A DNA stretch of 64,000 bases. It comes from Acinetobacter sp. WCHA55 (GTDB taxonomy: Bacteria; Pseudomonadota; Gammaproteobacteria; Pseudomonadales; Moraxellaceae). Of this stretch, positions 27,881 through 37,363 are shown one piece after another. Numbering within the stretch: position 1 is the stretch's first letter; every line of letters starts with the position of its first letter. A program made the translations under genes and the position numbers. The DNA lies in contig NZ_CP032285.1 of NCBI RefSeq assembly GCF_002165305.2, positions 62,001 through 126,000 on the forward strand. The letters are read 5' to 3'. The notes under the pieces were generated by a model. The model was not told the DNA's origin. It searched no databases and saw only the letters and a list, made by a program, of their open reading frames with translations.

Positions 27881-28173
27881 TAGGGTGATCTGAATAGATT
27901 ATACAAATGAACATATATTTATATGAATTATTAAAAAGTGAATTTCTATAAGTTTAATAGTCCGTTTTTTCAGCTTTATAAAACATACCTCCGTCTATGG
28001 AAATTAAATTCATGCAATATCCCTCCAGTATTAGACTGTCAAATTATTCATTTTATCCTAAGTAGAAATTTCTCTTAGAATAAGTAAAAACAGTATTACT
28101 TTAGAAAATTTGATTCCCTATTAGCTCAAAAATGGCACATGCCATTGATTATATTAAAATTAATAAATTAAAT

Positions 28174-28214
28174 TTGACAATTTTTACATATGAACATATA
28201 TTCATATGTAAAAA
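28174..28214 (+). promoter_or_regulatory. Promoter with embedded ArsR/SmtB-type operator for the CDF gene
   Basis: A consensus promoter, TTGACA (28174-28179), 17 bp, TATATT (28197-28202), overlaps a palindrome with perfect 14-bp arms (28181-28194 and 28201-28214) around CATATA. The core TGAACATATATTCA fits the ArsR/SmtB zinc-sensor operator pattern. A repressor bound there would block RNA polymerase directly. The ArsR protein encoded at 31218-31532 is the obvious candidate. Confidence 0.75.
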
Positions 28215-28238
28215 TATATACATGTTAGGTTTTTATAC

Positions 28239-29264
28239 ATGAGTAATCAACGCGATCACAATCATAAATGTCATGATCATTCGCATGAAGGTCATGATCA
28301 TTCGCATGAAGGTCATGATCATTCGCATGAAGGTCATGATCATTCACATGTTCCTGATGTGAGTAACGGAAACGAAAGAAAAATTCTGATTTCGTTTTTT
28401 ATCATTTTCGGGTTCATGCTTGTAGAAGCCACTGGAGGAATCATCTCTGGTTCACTCGCACTTCTGGCTGATGCAGGGCATATGCTTACAGATGCCGTTG
28501 CCTTAGGTTTAGCTTATGCTGCCTTTCGTTTCGGTCGCCGCATTGCAGATAATTCAAAAACATTTGGATACATGCGATTCGAAGTTATTGCTGGCTTAAT
28601 GAATTCTCTTACATTATTCGCAATCGTTGGATGGATTATTTATGAGGCTATTGAACGCTTTCAATCACCTCAACCTGTCATGGCAGGACCGATGTTTATC
28701 GTTGCTATTATAGGTATGCTCGTTAACTTATTTGTTTTATGGTACTTAACAAGAGGCGATACAGAACATGTCAATGTTAAAGGAGCTATTCTCCATGTAA
28801 TGGGCGATTTACTCGGCTCTGTTGGAGCAATTATTGCTGCCATAGTGATTTGGTACACAGGCTGGACTCCTATCGATCCAATTTTATCTGTTCTAGTTTC
28901 TTTACTTGTACTACGCAGCGCATGGTCTTTATTTAAACGTACTCTTCATATTTTACTTGAGGGTGCTCCTGAGAATGCTAATGCCCAAGAGATCTCTGAA
29001 TATCTTTTGAAAAATGTAAGTGGTATTGAAAAAATTACCCATATACATATTTGGATGATTACATCAGGTAGATCTATGGCAACGTTGCATGTCAAACCCA
29101 AAGATGGAGTTGACCTCGCGACATTAACTCTCAACATTGAGAATGAGCTAAAATCCAAATTTTCTATTGAACATCCAACTATAGCCATTGATTGGCAAGG
29201 CAATAGTACTTGTAGCTTAGAAAACCCAACTCAAATTGATCCACACGCTGGACATAATCACTAA
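28239..29264 (+). CDS. CDF-family cation exporter, second copy, 341 aa
   Basis: This six-helix zinc/cobalt/cadmium-type exporter has a histidine-rich N-terminus made of repeated GHDHSHE units. Transport motifs are ADAGHMLTDAVALG and HVMGDLLGSVG. The C-terminal cytoplasmic domain carries a THIHIWMITSG motif. It is clearly divergent from the CDF at 19843, so it is not a recent duplicate. A consensus promoter with an ArsR-type operator lies directly upstream. The TPR gene follows 40 bp later. Confidence 0.93.
   Translation: MSNQRDHNHKCHDHSHEGHDHSHEGHDHSHEGHDHSHVPDVSNGNERKILISFFIIFGFMLVEATGGIISGSLALLADAGHMLTDAVALGLAYAAFRFGRRIADNSKTFGYMRFEVIAGLMNSLTLFAIVGWIIYEAIERFQSPQPVMAGPMFIVAIIGMLVNLFVLWYLTRGDTEHVNVKGAILHVMGDLLGSVGAIIAAIVIWYTGWTPIDPILSVLVSLLVLRSAWSLFKRTLHILLEGAPENANAQEISEYLLKNVSGIEKITHIHIWMITSGRSMATLHVKPKDGVDLATLTLNIENELKSKFSIEHPTIAIDWQGNSTCSLENPTQIDPHAGHNH
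28271..28350 (+). repeat. 21-bp tandem repeat in CDF N-terminus
   Basis: The unit TCATGATCATTCGCATGAAGG is about 21 bp and repeats roughly four times from 28271, encoding GHDHSHE. The copies are almost identical, which suggests recent slippage and variable length of the metal-binding tail. Confidence 0.8.
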
Positions 29265-29304
29265 CCTTAAATCTTTATTGTTATTCACTGATGAGGAGAC
29301 TTTA

Positions 29305-30993
29305 ATGTCTGATAAATACTACAATTTAGGAGATTACCAGCGTCAAATAACTACGTCATCTCCTGATACTCAACTTTGGTTTGATCGTGGCTTATTATGG
29401 ACATATTGTTTCAATCCGAGTGAAGCCATAAATTGTTTTAAGAAAGCTCTAGAACATGATGCAAAATGCGCAATGGCTTATTGGGGCATCGCCTTTGCAT
29501 CTGGTCCAAATTACAATAAAGCTTGGCATTTATTTGATCCTTCAGACTTACAGAATACCATTCCATATATTAATGAAATTATGGAACAAGCAAAGTTAGC
29601 AGCGACTCATAATGCGACACAATTTGAGAAAGATTTAATTGATGCCCTTGCTCCACGCTTTCCAAAACACGTGACTATAGATGAACAAGACTTTCATGAG
29701 CTGAATTTTGCATATGCTCAAGCTATGAGATCATTTTATGAAAAATATTCTAATGATCTTGATGCAGCTGCAATGTTTGCAGATGCACTCATGTGCTTGA
29801 GCCCTCGTAAATTGTGGGATTTAGATACCGGTGAAGCCATAGGTTTAGGTACAGTTGAAGCTAGAAACGTGCTTGAAGTTGCTTTCACTAAACCTGGGGC
29901 AAATCGTCATCCTGTAATTAATCATCTCTATATACATTTAATGGAAATGTCACCTTATCCTGAAGTTGCATTGCCAGCTGCTGATAACCTTCGTAATTTA
30001 TCACCTGATGGGTCACATTTAGCCCATATGTCCACACATATTGATAATGCATGCGGAGATTGGCGTCGAGTGGTTTATTCTAATCTTGATGCAATCGCAG
30101 CCGATGAAAGATATTTTTCTAGAGAAAAGAATCCAGGTGGTTGGAATATCTTGTATCGCGTTCATAATTTAATGGTAGGTGCTTATGGTGCAATGATGGC
30201 AGGTAAATCACAGGAAGCGTTATTTATGGCTCATCGTATCAATGACATTTTAACACCCGAAGTACTACATATCACTACACCGCCAATGGCTAATTTAACT
30301 GAAAGCCATTGCACAACACTACCACATGTTATGATTAGATTTGGCATGTGGGAAGATATTCTGAAACTTGAGCTACCTAAAGATAAAGGTCTATATAGTT
30401 CCACAACCGCAATGATTCACTACGCAAAAGGCATAGCATTTGCTTCATTAAGAAGAGTTAAAGAGGCCGAAAAAGAAAGAGAGTCTTTTATAAAAGCAGT
30501 AGCTAATGTATCAGAAGAGCGCTTTAACTCTATACCTGTTAAAGAGGTCGAAGCTTTAAAAATTGCTGCCAAAATGATTCATGGCGAAATTGAGTATCGT
30601 AAAGGTAATACGAAAGAAGCATTCGCAATCTTGCGAGAAGGCATTAAATTAGAAGATGCTCTTCCTTATTGTGATCCTCCAGCTTGGTTACAACCAGTTC
30701 GGCATGCATTCTGCGCACTTAATATGGAACAAGGAAACTTTGAAGTAGCAGCCCAAGAATATCGGATTGAACTGGGGCTAGAAGGTGACCTTGGACGTCG
30801 CCGAATTCGCCCTAACAATGTATGGAGTCTTCATGGACTTTATGAGTGTTTAGCAAAACTAGGTCTAGAGAAAGAAGCTCGAGATATTTCGCTGCAACGT
30901 GATATAGCACTTGCCTCGGCTGATATTAATATTGAAGCATCCTGTTTCTGCCGATTAAGTGCATTTGAAGATAACACTACAAGTTGCTGTTAA
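29305..30993 (+). CDS. Tetratricopeptide-repeat protein, 562 aa
   Basis: The start at 29305 (MSDKYYN) has a GAGGAG site; the longer reading overlaps the CDF gene. The N-terminal region has TPR-like helices with the family phrase WFDRGLLWTYCFNPSEAINCF and AMAYWGIAFASGPNYNK. More helical repeats continue to the C-terminus, which ends in a cysteine-containing tail (CFCRL... and a final CC). There is no signal peptide. It is probably co-transcribed with the CDF exporter. Proteins of this type are widespread but functionally undefined. Confidence 0.75.
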   Translation: MSDKYYNLGDYQRQITTSSPDTQLWFDRGLLWTYCFNPSEAINCFKKALEHDAKCAMAYWGIAFASGPNYNKAWHLFDPSDLQNTIPYINEIMEQAKLAATHNATQFEKDLIDALAPRFPKHVTIDEQDFHELNFAYAQAMRSFYEKYSNDLDAAAMFADALMCLSPRKLWDLDTGEAIGLGTVEARNVLEVAFTKPGANRHPVINHLYIHLMEMSPYPEVALPAADNLRNLSPDGSHLAHMSTHIDNACGDWRRVVYSNLDAIAADERYFSREKNPGGWNILYRVHNLMVGAYGAMMAGKSQEALFMAHRINDILTPEVLHITTPPMANLTESHCTTLPHVMIRFGMWEDILKLELPKDKGLYSSTTAMIHYAKGIAFASLRRVKEAEKERESFIKAVANVSEERFNSIPVKEVEALKIAAKMIHGEIEYRKGNTKEAFAILREGIKLEDALPYCDPPAWLQPVRHAFCALNMEQGNFEVAAQEYRIELGLEGDLGRRRIRPNNVWSLHGLYECLAKLGLEKEARDISLQRDIALASADINIEASCFCRLSAFEDNTTSCC

Positions 30994-31217
30994 AAACAGA
31001 TAGCACTTTCCTCAAATAGATATCAAGGCATATAGCTAGACATTTCTTAATTATATGCCCTTGATCTTAACTTTTTGTAGATGATACTGATAACTTAAAT
31101 AAATGCATGATATATTTCTTGTTTAGAGTAATAAAAATAAAGAATTCCTATAACCCTCTTTCCCCTTAAAGTTATTTAATTTAGATATTTTTGCAATACA
31201 TTACGTACTACTATAAA

Positions 31218-31532
31218 TTAGTGCTCCTCACTAATATGACTTGCCATATCTAATAAAACCTGACTAACATGTAAATCATCAATCTCATAAAATACTTGTT
31301 TAGATTGTCTTTCGCCTTTGACTAAACGAGCTGAACGCAATAAACGAAGATTATGACTGACTAAAGATTGGGATAAATCAAGAGCATCACTGATTTCACC
31401 TACTGAACTAGGCCCCCGCATACAAAAAAGTAGAATTTTAAGTCGTGAAGCATCACCTAATAGCCGAAATGTTTCAGCTAAAGACATAATCTCATCTTGA
31501 GATAATGGTATCGGGTGATTATTAAAATTCAT
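31218..31532 (-). CDS. ArsR/SmtB-family metal-sensing repressor, 104 aa
   Basis: This winged-helix dimeric repressor has a recognition helix around LDLSQSLVSHNLRLLRSA. The C-terminal helix carries D-x-H-x10-H-x2-E (in DLHVSQVLLDMASHISEEH), the alpha-5 zinc-binding signature of SmtB/CzrA-type sensors. No arsenic-type cysteine pair is seen in the DNA-binding helix. It probably represses the CDF promoter at 28174-28214 and perhaps the RND side. It is divergent from copA. Confidence 0.9.
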   Translation of the reverse strand: MNFNNHPIPLSQDEIMSLAETFRLLGDASRLKILLFCMRGPSSVGEISDALDLSQSLVSHNLRLLRSARLVKGERQSKQVFYEIDDLHVSQVLLDMASHISEEH

Positions 31533-31587
31533 ACTAATACTTAAATTCCTATTATTTAGAAAATATATATGTTTACATATTCTACCC

Positions 31588-31618
31588 TTGACCTTCCCAT
31601 AATGGCAAGGTTTATGCT
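31588..31618 (+). promoter_or_regulatory. CueR-type promoter of copA
   Basis: -35 TTGACC (31588-31593), a 19-bp spacer and -10 TATGCT (31613-31618). The dyad ACCTTCCCATAATGGCAAGGT overlaps the spacer. This is the classic copper-activated CueR promoter layout, 35 bp before the copA start. Confidence 0.85.
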
Positions 31619-31652
31619 CTTAATAATTGGGTAAGCACTATAGGTATATCTT

Positions 31653-34139
31653 ATGGGAAAGGCAACAGATAAGCTTTCTAATAATATGAAAGTTACATTA
31701 AAAATTGAAGGGATGACATGTGCCAGCTGTGTTGGGCGTGTTGAAACAGCACTCAAAAAAGTTGATGGTGTACAGTCTGCCTCGGTCAATCTAGCGACAG
31801 AACGTGCAGATATTGTACTTGATCAGCCTGTGGATCGTCAGGTACTGGTTCATGCCATTGAACAATCAGGTTATGACGTGCCCGCAAATAATATTGAATT
31901 ATCAATTAAAGGCATGACCTGTGCTAGTTGTGTAGGTCGTGTCGAAAAAGCCCTTAAAGCCGTTGCAGGTGTAAAAGAGGCCAATGTCAATCTTGCGACT
32001 GAGCGTGCAACGGTCAGTGGTTCAGCAAATGTCGATGACTTGATTACCGCAATTGATAAAGCTGGTTACGATGCCACAGAAATTCAAGCTTCTATTCCTG
32101 ACCAGACAGAGCTGCTTGAGAAAAAAGATCAAGAACGTGCTGAACTTAAGCGTGATTTGATTCTTGCAACCCTATTGGCTTTGCCTGTATTTATTTTGGA
32201 AATGGGATCTCACCTTATCCCTGGTGTTCATCAACTGATTGATCAAACTATTGGGATGCAGAATAGCTGGTATTTACAATTCATCCTGACCACGTTGGTT
32301 TTAGTTATTCCAGGACGAAGATTCTATCTAAAAGGTTTGCCTGCATTACTCCGTTTAGCACCTGATATGAACTCGCTGGTTGCGGTTGGTACATTAGCAG
32401 CTTACCTATTTTCTATTGTTGCCACATTCATACCCAACATCCTTCCCACAGGAACGGTAAATGTATATTACGAAGCTGCTGCGGTGATTGTGGCATTAAT
32501 CTTACTGGGTCGTTTTCTTGAAGCAAAAGCCAAAGGGCGAACATCTGAAGCAATCCAGCGTTTAGTCAGCTTACAGGCCAAAACTGCCCATGTTTTACGC
32601 GATGGCCAAATGGTAGATATTGCACTAGACCAAGTGGTTGCAGATGACATTATCATTGTGAAACCAGGTGAAAGAATCCCTGTCGATGGTCAAGTCACTG
32701 ATGGAAAAAGTTTTGTTGATGAATCCATGATTACGGGTGAACCAATCCCTGTTGAGAAAGGCATCGGCAGTGATGTGGTAGGCGGCACCATTAACCAGAA
32801 TGGCACGTTGACCTTTACCGCTGTGGCGGTGGGTGGCGAAACTATGCTGGCTCAAATCATTCGTTTGGTTGAGCAAGCACAGGGTTCTAAAATGCCGATT
32901 CAAGCTGTGGTGGATAAAGTTACCTTATGGTTTGTCCCTGCGGTGATGATTGCCGCAGTACTTACATTCCTAGTCTGGCTTATTTTTGGTCCATCACCAG
33001 CCTTAACCTTTGCGTTGGTTAATGCTGTGGCAGTGCTGATCATTGCCTGCCCGTGTGCAATGGGATTAGCGACACCAACCTCAATTATGGTGGGTACAGG
33101 TCGTGGTGCAGAGTTAGGAGTGTTGTTCCGTAAAGGTGAAGCCTTACAACTGTTAAAGGATGCCAAAGTTGTTGCAGTCGATAAAACAGGGACATTAACA
33201 GAGGGTCATCCCGTACTGACTGACTTTGAAGTGACCCAATTCTTTGAGCGTGATTATGTCCTAGGCATGGTTGCGGCTGTTGAATCCCGTTCTGAACATC
33301 CGATTGCTAAAGCAATTGTTGATGCGGCAAAAAGTGAAAACCTGACTTTACCTAAAGTTGATACGTTTGATTCAGTCACAGGCATGGGTGTCTGTGCAAC
33401 CATCAATGGTAATGAAGAAATCAATATTGGTGCAGACCGTTATATGGTTCAACTTGGTATTGATGTTGCCCCATTTGCTGCCACAGCTCAGCGTCTGGGT
33501 GATGAGGGTAAATCACCACTTTATGTTGCTGTCGATGGTGAACTAGCAGGAATTATTGCAGTTGCTGACCCAATCAAAACCACAACGCCAGCAGCGATTA
33601 AGGCTCTACACCAATTAGGTCTTAAGGTAGCAATGGTGACGGGTGACAATGCTCGTACTGCTCGGGCAATTGCCAAACAATTGGGTATTGATGAAGTGAT
33701 TGCTGAAGTTCTACCAGAGGGTAAAGTCAGTGCGGTTAAAGAGCTAAAAGCAAAATACGGCAATATCGCTTTTGTGGGTGATGGGATTAACGATGCACCC
33801 GCTTTGGCTGAAGCTGATGTCGGACTTGCGATTGGTACAGGTACAGATGTTGCAATTGAATCTGCCGATGTCGTATTAATGTCAGGAAACTTACAAGGTG
33901 TTGCCAATGCGATTGCCTTGTCCAAAGCAACGATTGGTAATATTCACCAGAACTTATTCTGGGCATTTGCCTATAATACTATGTTGATTCCTGTTGCTGC
34001 TGGTATATTGTACCCAGCCTATGGAATACTGATGTCCCCAATCTTTGCAGCAGGTGCAATGGCTTTGTCCAGTGTATTTGTGCTCGGCAATGCATTACGT
34101 TTACGTCGATTCCAGCCACCATCCGTCAGTCAGGGCTAA
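31653..34139 (+). CDS. copA: Copper-exporting P1B-type ATPase CopA, 828 aa
   Basis: Two N-terminal heavy-metal domains each carry GMTCASC. The membrane copper site is CPC in [13 protein letters not shown]. The phosphorylation motif is DKTGTLTEG and the hinge is [16 protein letters not shown]. Eight membrane segments are expected. It pumps Cu(I) from cytoplasm to periplasm. An internal ATG at 31686 just before the first metal domain is an alternative start. The CueR gene follows 10 bp downstream and a CueR-type promoter precedes it. Confidence 0.96.
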   Translation: MGKATDKLSNNMKVTLKIEGMTCASCVGRVETALKKVDGVQSASVNLATERADIVLDQPVDRQVLVHAIEQSGYDVPANNIELSIKGMTCASCVGRVEKALKAVAGVKEANVNLATERATVSGSANVDDLITAIDKAGYDATEIQASIPDQTELLEKKDQERAELKRDLILATLLALPVFILEMGSHLIPGVHQLIDQTIGMQNSWYLQFILTTLVLVIPGRRFYLKGLPALLRLAPDMNSLVAVGTLAAYLFSIVATFIPNILPTGTVNVYYEAAAVIVALILLGRFLEAKAKGRTSEAIQRLVSLQAKTAHVLRDGQMVDIALDQVVADDIIIVKPGERIPVDGQVTDGKSFVDESMITGEPIPVEKGIGSDVVGGTINQNGTLTFTAVAVGGETMLAQIIRLVEQAQGSKMPIQAVVDKVTLWFVPAVMIAAVLTFLVWLIFGPSPALTFALVNAVAVLIIACPCAMGLATPTSIMVGTGRGAELGVLFRKGEALQLLKDAKVVAVDKTGTLTEGHPVLTDFEVTQFFERDYVLGMVAAVESRSEHPIAKAIVDAAKSENLTLPKVDTFDSVTGMGVCATINGNEEINIGADRYMVQLGIDVAPFAATAQRLGDEGKSPLYVAVDGELAGIIAVADPIKTTTPAAIKALHQLGLKVAMVTGDNARTARAIAKQLGIDEVIAEVLPEGKVSAVKELKAKYGNIAFVGDGINDAPALAEADVGLAIGTGTDVAIESADVVLMSGNLQGVANAIALSKATIGNIHQNLFWAFAYNTMLIPVAAGILYPAYGILMSPIFAAGAMALSSVFVLGNALRLRRFQPPSVSQG

Positions 34140-34149
34140 GGAGGATATG

Positions 34150-34608
34150 ATGAACATTGGTAAAGTCTCTAAAGCTTCAGGGGTTACCGCAAAGATGATT
34201 CGTTATTACGAGCAGATTGGTCTGATTCCCGCTGCGGGACGTAATAATGCAGGATATCGCTCTTACTCAGCAAATGATGTTGAACGTTTAAAGTTTATCA
34301 AGCGAAGTCGTGAACTTGGTTTTTCAGTAGCGGAAATATCAGACCTACTTGATTTATGGAATGATCGCAGTAGACAAAGTGCTGATGTCAAACGTCTGGC
34401 TCAGGATCACATTGAGAAGCTGGAAGAACGTATCCATGACCTACAGCAAATGGAAAATATCCTCAAGGACTTAATCGACTGTTGTGCTGGTGACAATAGA
34501 CCTGATTGTCCGATCCTTGAGGGATTGCAAGAACCTAGTAACGAAATAAAAGATGTTCACCATCATAACGATCTGCTTTCTGTTTCGCCTTTAAACCGAA
34601 GGAAATAG
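34150..34608 (+). CDS. cueR: CueR-like copper-responsive MerR regulator, 152 aa
   Basis: The start at 34150 is 5 nt from AGGAGG; ATG 34147 is too close. The N-terminal MerR helix-turn-helix (MNIGKVSKASGVTAKMIRYY) is followed by a dimerisation coiled coil and a C-terminal metal loop with two cysteines (DCCAGDNRPDCPILEG), matching CueR-type Cu(I) sensors. It is co-transcribed with copA, giving autoactivation. Likely targets are the four TTGACC/19-bp promoters in the island. Confidence 0.92.
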   Translation: MNIGKVSKASGVTAKMIRYYEQIGLIPAAGRNNAGYRSYSANDVERLKFIKRSRELGFSVAEISDLLDLWNDRSRQSADVKRLAQDHIEKLEERIHDLQQMENILKDLIDCCAGDNRPDCPILEGLQEPSNEIKDVHHHNDLLSVSPLNRRK

Positions 34609-34614
34609 TAAAAA

Positions 34615-34646
34615 AACAAGGGTAAACTAATTTACCCTTGTTTTTT
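34615..34646 (+). terminator. Rho-independent terminator after cueR
   Basis: A perfect 12-bp stem, AACAAGGGTAAA with TTTACCCTTGTT, has a 4-nt loop and is followed by TTTT. It ends the copA-cueR transcript. Confidence 0.9.
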
Positions 34647-34767
34647 ATTAATGTTTAGAACATGTTAGGGTTCTAGAATTTACTATATAAAAATATATTG
34701 ATATATTTTTACTTGAGACATTAAGTTTCTTGAGAATTTTAAATAACTTTTATATATCTGTATTGAT

Positions 34768-35318
34768 TTAACTACTTGACATCTGAGTTTTAATTTTTTG
34801 GATTTTTTCATATAACCATATATATTTTTTTAGAATACTTGGAGCAGTATCTGGTTTTAAATAAGGCTCAATAAAGCTCTCAATATGAGCAATAAAGTTA
34901 ACATAGTTTTCAGGATTGTCCATTTCACCTGCAAATTTTTCTAAATAGTCTACATAATAATGTCCATCATTATCTTTAGTGAGTAAACCCTTGGGTTTAA
35001 ATGTATAGTTTTTTTCATTTTCTAGATCGTAGATTCTTTCCTGATCATCAGTTGCTCTTACTTCAGCTAACCATTGTTCATAATCAGCCTCAATTTTATC
35101 ATGTAAAATAATACGAGGAAATTCAGCAACCTTACTTTCAAGCTCGTAGGCTTCTACCATTGCAGGACCAAAAACCATGTTCTCATCATGATAAATTTCG
35201 CCTATGGTCAGTGCACCTCGTAATAATATATTGTGTTGCCATACTAGTATAGCTTGCAACCAAATAAGTGGTATCAAAGAAAAAAACAAATTATTGGTTA
35301 GAGATGGATCCGTAAATT
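34768..35318 (-). pseudogene. Class III cyclase-like protein, C-terminal fragment (split by IS3)
   Basis: This fragment begins inside or right beside the IS3 end; the TTG at 35325 used as a formal start lies in the IS terminus and has a stop just before it. The sequence contains LLRGALTIGE...MVFGPAMVEAYELES, the pattern at which class III nucleotide cyclase-like folds place their RGxxxGE...G...A..LE segment. The matching N-terminal part, with FIDILGF and FSDCIVFSF, lies on the other side of the IS at 36560-36817. About 185 residues remain here. The intact ancestor would have been roughly 270 residues. Cyclase activity is inference. Confidence 0.6.
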
Positions 35319-35375
35319 TGAACAACTCCTATAAGTGATATTCTGCTCCTCAAATGATGTTATAAACATCAATAT

Positions 35376-35693
35376 ATGGAGTATTTTATGGCACGTAGAC
35401 CAAGAAGAAATCATTCAAATGATTTTAAAGCTAAGGTAGCACTTGCTGCGATTAAAGCAGAAAAAACACTTGCTGAATTGAGTGCTGAGTTTGATGTTCA
35501 TCAAAACCAAATTATTGACTGGAAAAATCAATTGATCTCAGCTTCCTCGCAAGCTTTCGATCAATCAAAAGCTCCAACAGAACCACCCATCGATCTAAAA
35601 AAACTACATGCAAAAATCGGTGAGCAGGCATTAGAAATTGATTTTTTAGAAGGTGTGTTGAAGAAACTGGGCCGCTTCAACCACAAAAGTTAA
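35376..35693 (+). CDS. IS3 transposase OrfA (HTH), 105 aa
   Basis: OrfA is the DNA-binding subunit with an N-terminal helix-turn-helix (FKAKVALAAIKAEKTLAELSAEFD) and a C-terminal leucine-zipper-like helix (LKKLHAKIGEQALEIDFLE). OrfB lies in the -1 frame, as usual for this family. Confidence 0.92.
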   Translation: MEYFMARRPRRNHSNDFKAKVALAAIKAEKTLAELSAEFDVHQNQIIDWKNQLISASSQAFDQSKAPTEPPIDLKKLHAKIGEQALEIDFLEGVLKKLGRFNHKS

Positions 35694-35779
35694 TCGACGA
35701 CTCACTTCAGATTTCAGTATCTAAGCAAGCTAAGCTGCTGAAAGTCTCCCGTGGTTGTTATTACTATCGCCCAAAACCT

Positions 35780-36520
35780 GTGAGTGCATCAGATCTGAAG
35801 CTGATGCGATGTATTGATGAATTACATATGCAATATCCTTTTGCAGGCAGTCGTATGATGCGTGATTTGTTGAATCGTCAAGGACATCATATAGGACGAC
35901 GTCATACACGTACTTTAATGAAGAAAATGGGTATTCAGGCGTTATATTGCAAACCAAATTTAAGCCAGGCTAATCAAGCTCACCGTAAATATCCATATCT
36001 GCTCAAAGGGTTGGCTATTCAGCGCAGTAATCAAGTGTGGTCTACGGATATAACGTATATCCCTATGGCAAAAGGCTTTGTTTATTTATGTGCTGTGATT
36101 GATTGGCATAGCCGCAAGGTACTTGCGCATAGGGTATCGATTAGTATGGAGGTGGATTTTTGTATTTCGGCTTTAAATGAAGCGATTGAAAAATATGGTC
36201 GACCTGAAATATTTAATACAGACCAAGGCAGCCAGTTTACCAGTGATGCATTTATTGATGTATTGAAATCAAATGGCATTCAAATCAGTATGGATGGTAA
36301 AGGTCGATGGGTAGATAATGTGATGGTTGAACGATTATGGCGGAGCGTTAAATATGAAGAGGTGTATCTCAAAGCTTATAGCAGTGTCACAGATGCGAAA
36401 AAGCAATTAAGTGCATATTTTGAGTTTTATAATTTGAAACGACCTCATTCGAGTCTAGACAAAATGACACCAAATGAGTTTTACTATGATCAGCTACCCC
36501 AACAAAACAAGGTGGCTTAA
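35780..36520 (+). CDS. IS3 transposase OrfB (DDE catalytic), 246 aa or longer
   Basis: Catalytic residues are visible: first D in WSTDITYIP, second D in NTDQGSQFTS, and E in VMVERLWRSVKYEE. The open frame extends upstream of the formal GTG start into orfA, consistent with a -1 frameshift near 35660-35690 producing an OrfAB fusion. The C-terminus NLKRPHSSLDKMTP is typical of the family. It seems intact, so the element may be active. Confidence 0.92.
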   Translation: MSASDLKLMRCIDELHMQYPFAGSRMMRDLLNRQGHHIGRRHTRTLMKKMGIQALYCKPNLSQANQAHRKYPYLLKGLAIQRSNQVWSTDITYIPMAKGFVYLCAVIDWHSRKVLAHRVSISMEVDFCISALNEAIEKYGRPEIFNTDQGSQFTSDAFIDVLKSNGIQISMDGKGRWVDNVMVERLWRSVKYEEVYLKAYSSVTDAKKQLSAYFEFYNLKRPHSSLDKMTPNEFYYDQLPQQNKVA

Positions 36521-36559
36521 CTAGAGCGGAATATCACTTATAAATACGCTTTTAGTTGT

Positions 36560-36817
36560 TCAAACAAGTGGGACCACCTCTGTTTGACGTACTGGAAATG
36601 AAAAGACAATACAATCTGAAAAAGTAGAGTATTTGACTTGTTGGATTTGATCAGGATGATAGTGTTGTTTCAGTAAATCACCAATTAAATCAAAAGCCTC
36701 CTTGATATTATTAATTTTATCTTGATTATTTGGTAGTTCAGTTTCATCAATTATTGCTTTGAAACCTAATATGTCAATAAACGCAACTATGCGTTGTTCA
36801 TATTATATAATACTCAT
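36560..36817 (-). pseudogene. Class III cyclase-like protein, N-terminal fragment
   Basis: On the minus strand the frame from the ATG at 36817 reads MSII, a TAA, then YEQRIVAFIDILGFKAIID...VKYSTFSDCIVFSFP and stops at the TGA formed by the IS3 end. FIDILGF and the later FSD resemble the two metal-binding aspartates of class III nucleotide cyclases. The early stop may mean a second mutation or a different start. The C-terminal part continues at 34768-35318 after the IS. Confidence 0.55.
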
Positions 36818-37052
36818 CAAAAACCCCTTAAAAAATATCTATTTTAACTTAGTTTTACTAAATTGGATAAATTAATAAAGCTTGTTTTTTTGTTAGCGAT
36901 TCTATAATTATTAGTCATATTTGAAACAGTTGCTATTGTATACACGGAAAAATATGGGACAGCCACAATATAAAATTAATATTAGATAAAATCCATTACA
37001 AGAGTAGAGCACTATTGCAAATTAACTACAAGTAGATTTCTTTTACTTTAGT
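36818..37052. other. AT-rich non-coding spacer
   Basis: This is the upstream region of the broken cyclase-like gene, in which I see no convincing gene. It probably held the promoter of that gene (minus strand). Confidence 0.4.
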
Positions 37053-37082
37053 AATAAAGCGACTCCTTTGAGTCGCTTTATT
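37053..37082 (-). terminator. Terminator after CopZ-like gene
   Basis: A perfect 13-bp stem, AATAAAGCGACTC with GAGTCGCTTTATT, has a 4-nt loop. It lies 13 bp beyond the stop of the minus-strand chaperone gene and could work in both directions. Confidence 0.8.
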
Positions 37083-37095
37083 ATTTTGTTCACTC

Positions 37096-37284
37096 TTAGC
37101 GAGGAGGAAAACCAGCCTCTGTTAAAGCCTCAACCACTTGTTGCTGTGTTGCAGTTGTTTCAACTTTCACACTGCGACTTGGCGGATCAGTAATTACCTT
37201 TGCATTAGCATCAACCGCTTGAATTGCTCTGGTGACACCTCGTGCACAACCACCACAGGTCATACCTTCAACATGAAATTCCAT
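37096..37284 (-). CDS. copZ: CopZ-like copper chaperone (HMA domain), 62 aa
   Basis: This is a single heavy-metal-associated domain with the Cu(I)-binding motif GMTCGGC near the N-terminus and the beta-alpha-beta-beta-alpha-beta pattern ending TEAGF. The ATG at 37284 has a GGAG site; a GTG 12 bp upstream is less likely. It is preceded by a CueR-type promoter. It should deliver Cu(I) to CopA or to CueR. Confidence 0.88.
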   Translation of the reverse strand: MEFHVEGMTCGGCARGVTRAIQAVDANAKVITDPPSRSVKVETTATQQQVVEALTEAGFPPR

Positions 37285-37315
37285 ATTTAACTCCACTATT
37301 ATTCAGAATATATTT

Positions 37316-37346
37316 AATATAAACCTTATCATTATTGTAAGGTCAA
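37316..37346 (-). promoter_or_regulatory. CueR-type promoter of the copZ-like gene
   Basis: On the minus strand: -35 TTGACC (37341-37346), a 19-bp spacer and -10 TATATT (37316-37321). The dyad ACCTTACAATAATGATAAGGT overlaps the spacer and resembles the copA operator. Confidence 0.8.
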
Positions 37347-37363
37347 GCATTAATATTAAAGTA

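Larger units (their letters stand above)
27798..28238. promoter_or_regulatory. Divergent regulatory region between RND operon and second CDF gene
   Basis: This 441-bp AT-rich region carries two detailed promoters, listed separately: a MerR/CueR-type promoter reading left (27850-27880) and a sigma-70 promoter with a palindromic ArsR-type operator reading right (28174-28214). A second, less perfect TGAACATATATTTATATGA element lies at about 27908-27926, on the RND side. Together these suggest both copper- and zinc-type control. Confidence 0.6.
35319..36562 (+). mobile_element. IS3-family insertion sequence
   Basis: Inverted repeats are TATAAGTGATATTCTGCTC (35330-) and its near-exact complement ending at 36542. 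Further outside, TGAACAACT (35319-35327) and AGTTGTTCA (36554-36562) are also inverted and give the TG...CA ends typical of IS3 elements, so I take these as the termini; 35330-36542 is the conservative alternative. No direct target duplication is evident. It carries overlapping orfA/orfB and interrupts the cyclase-like gene. Confidence 0.75.
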
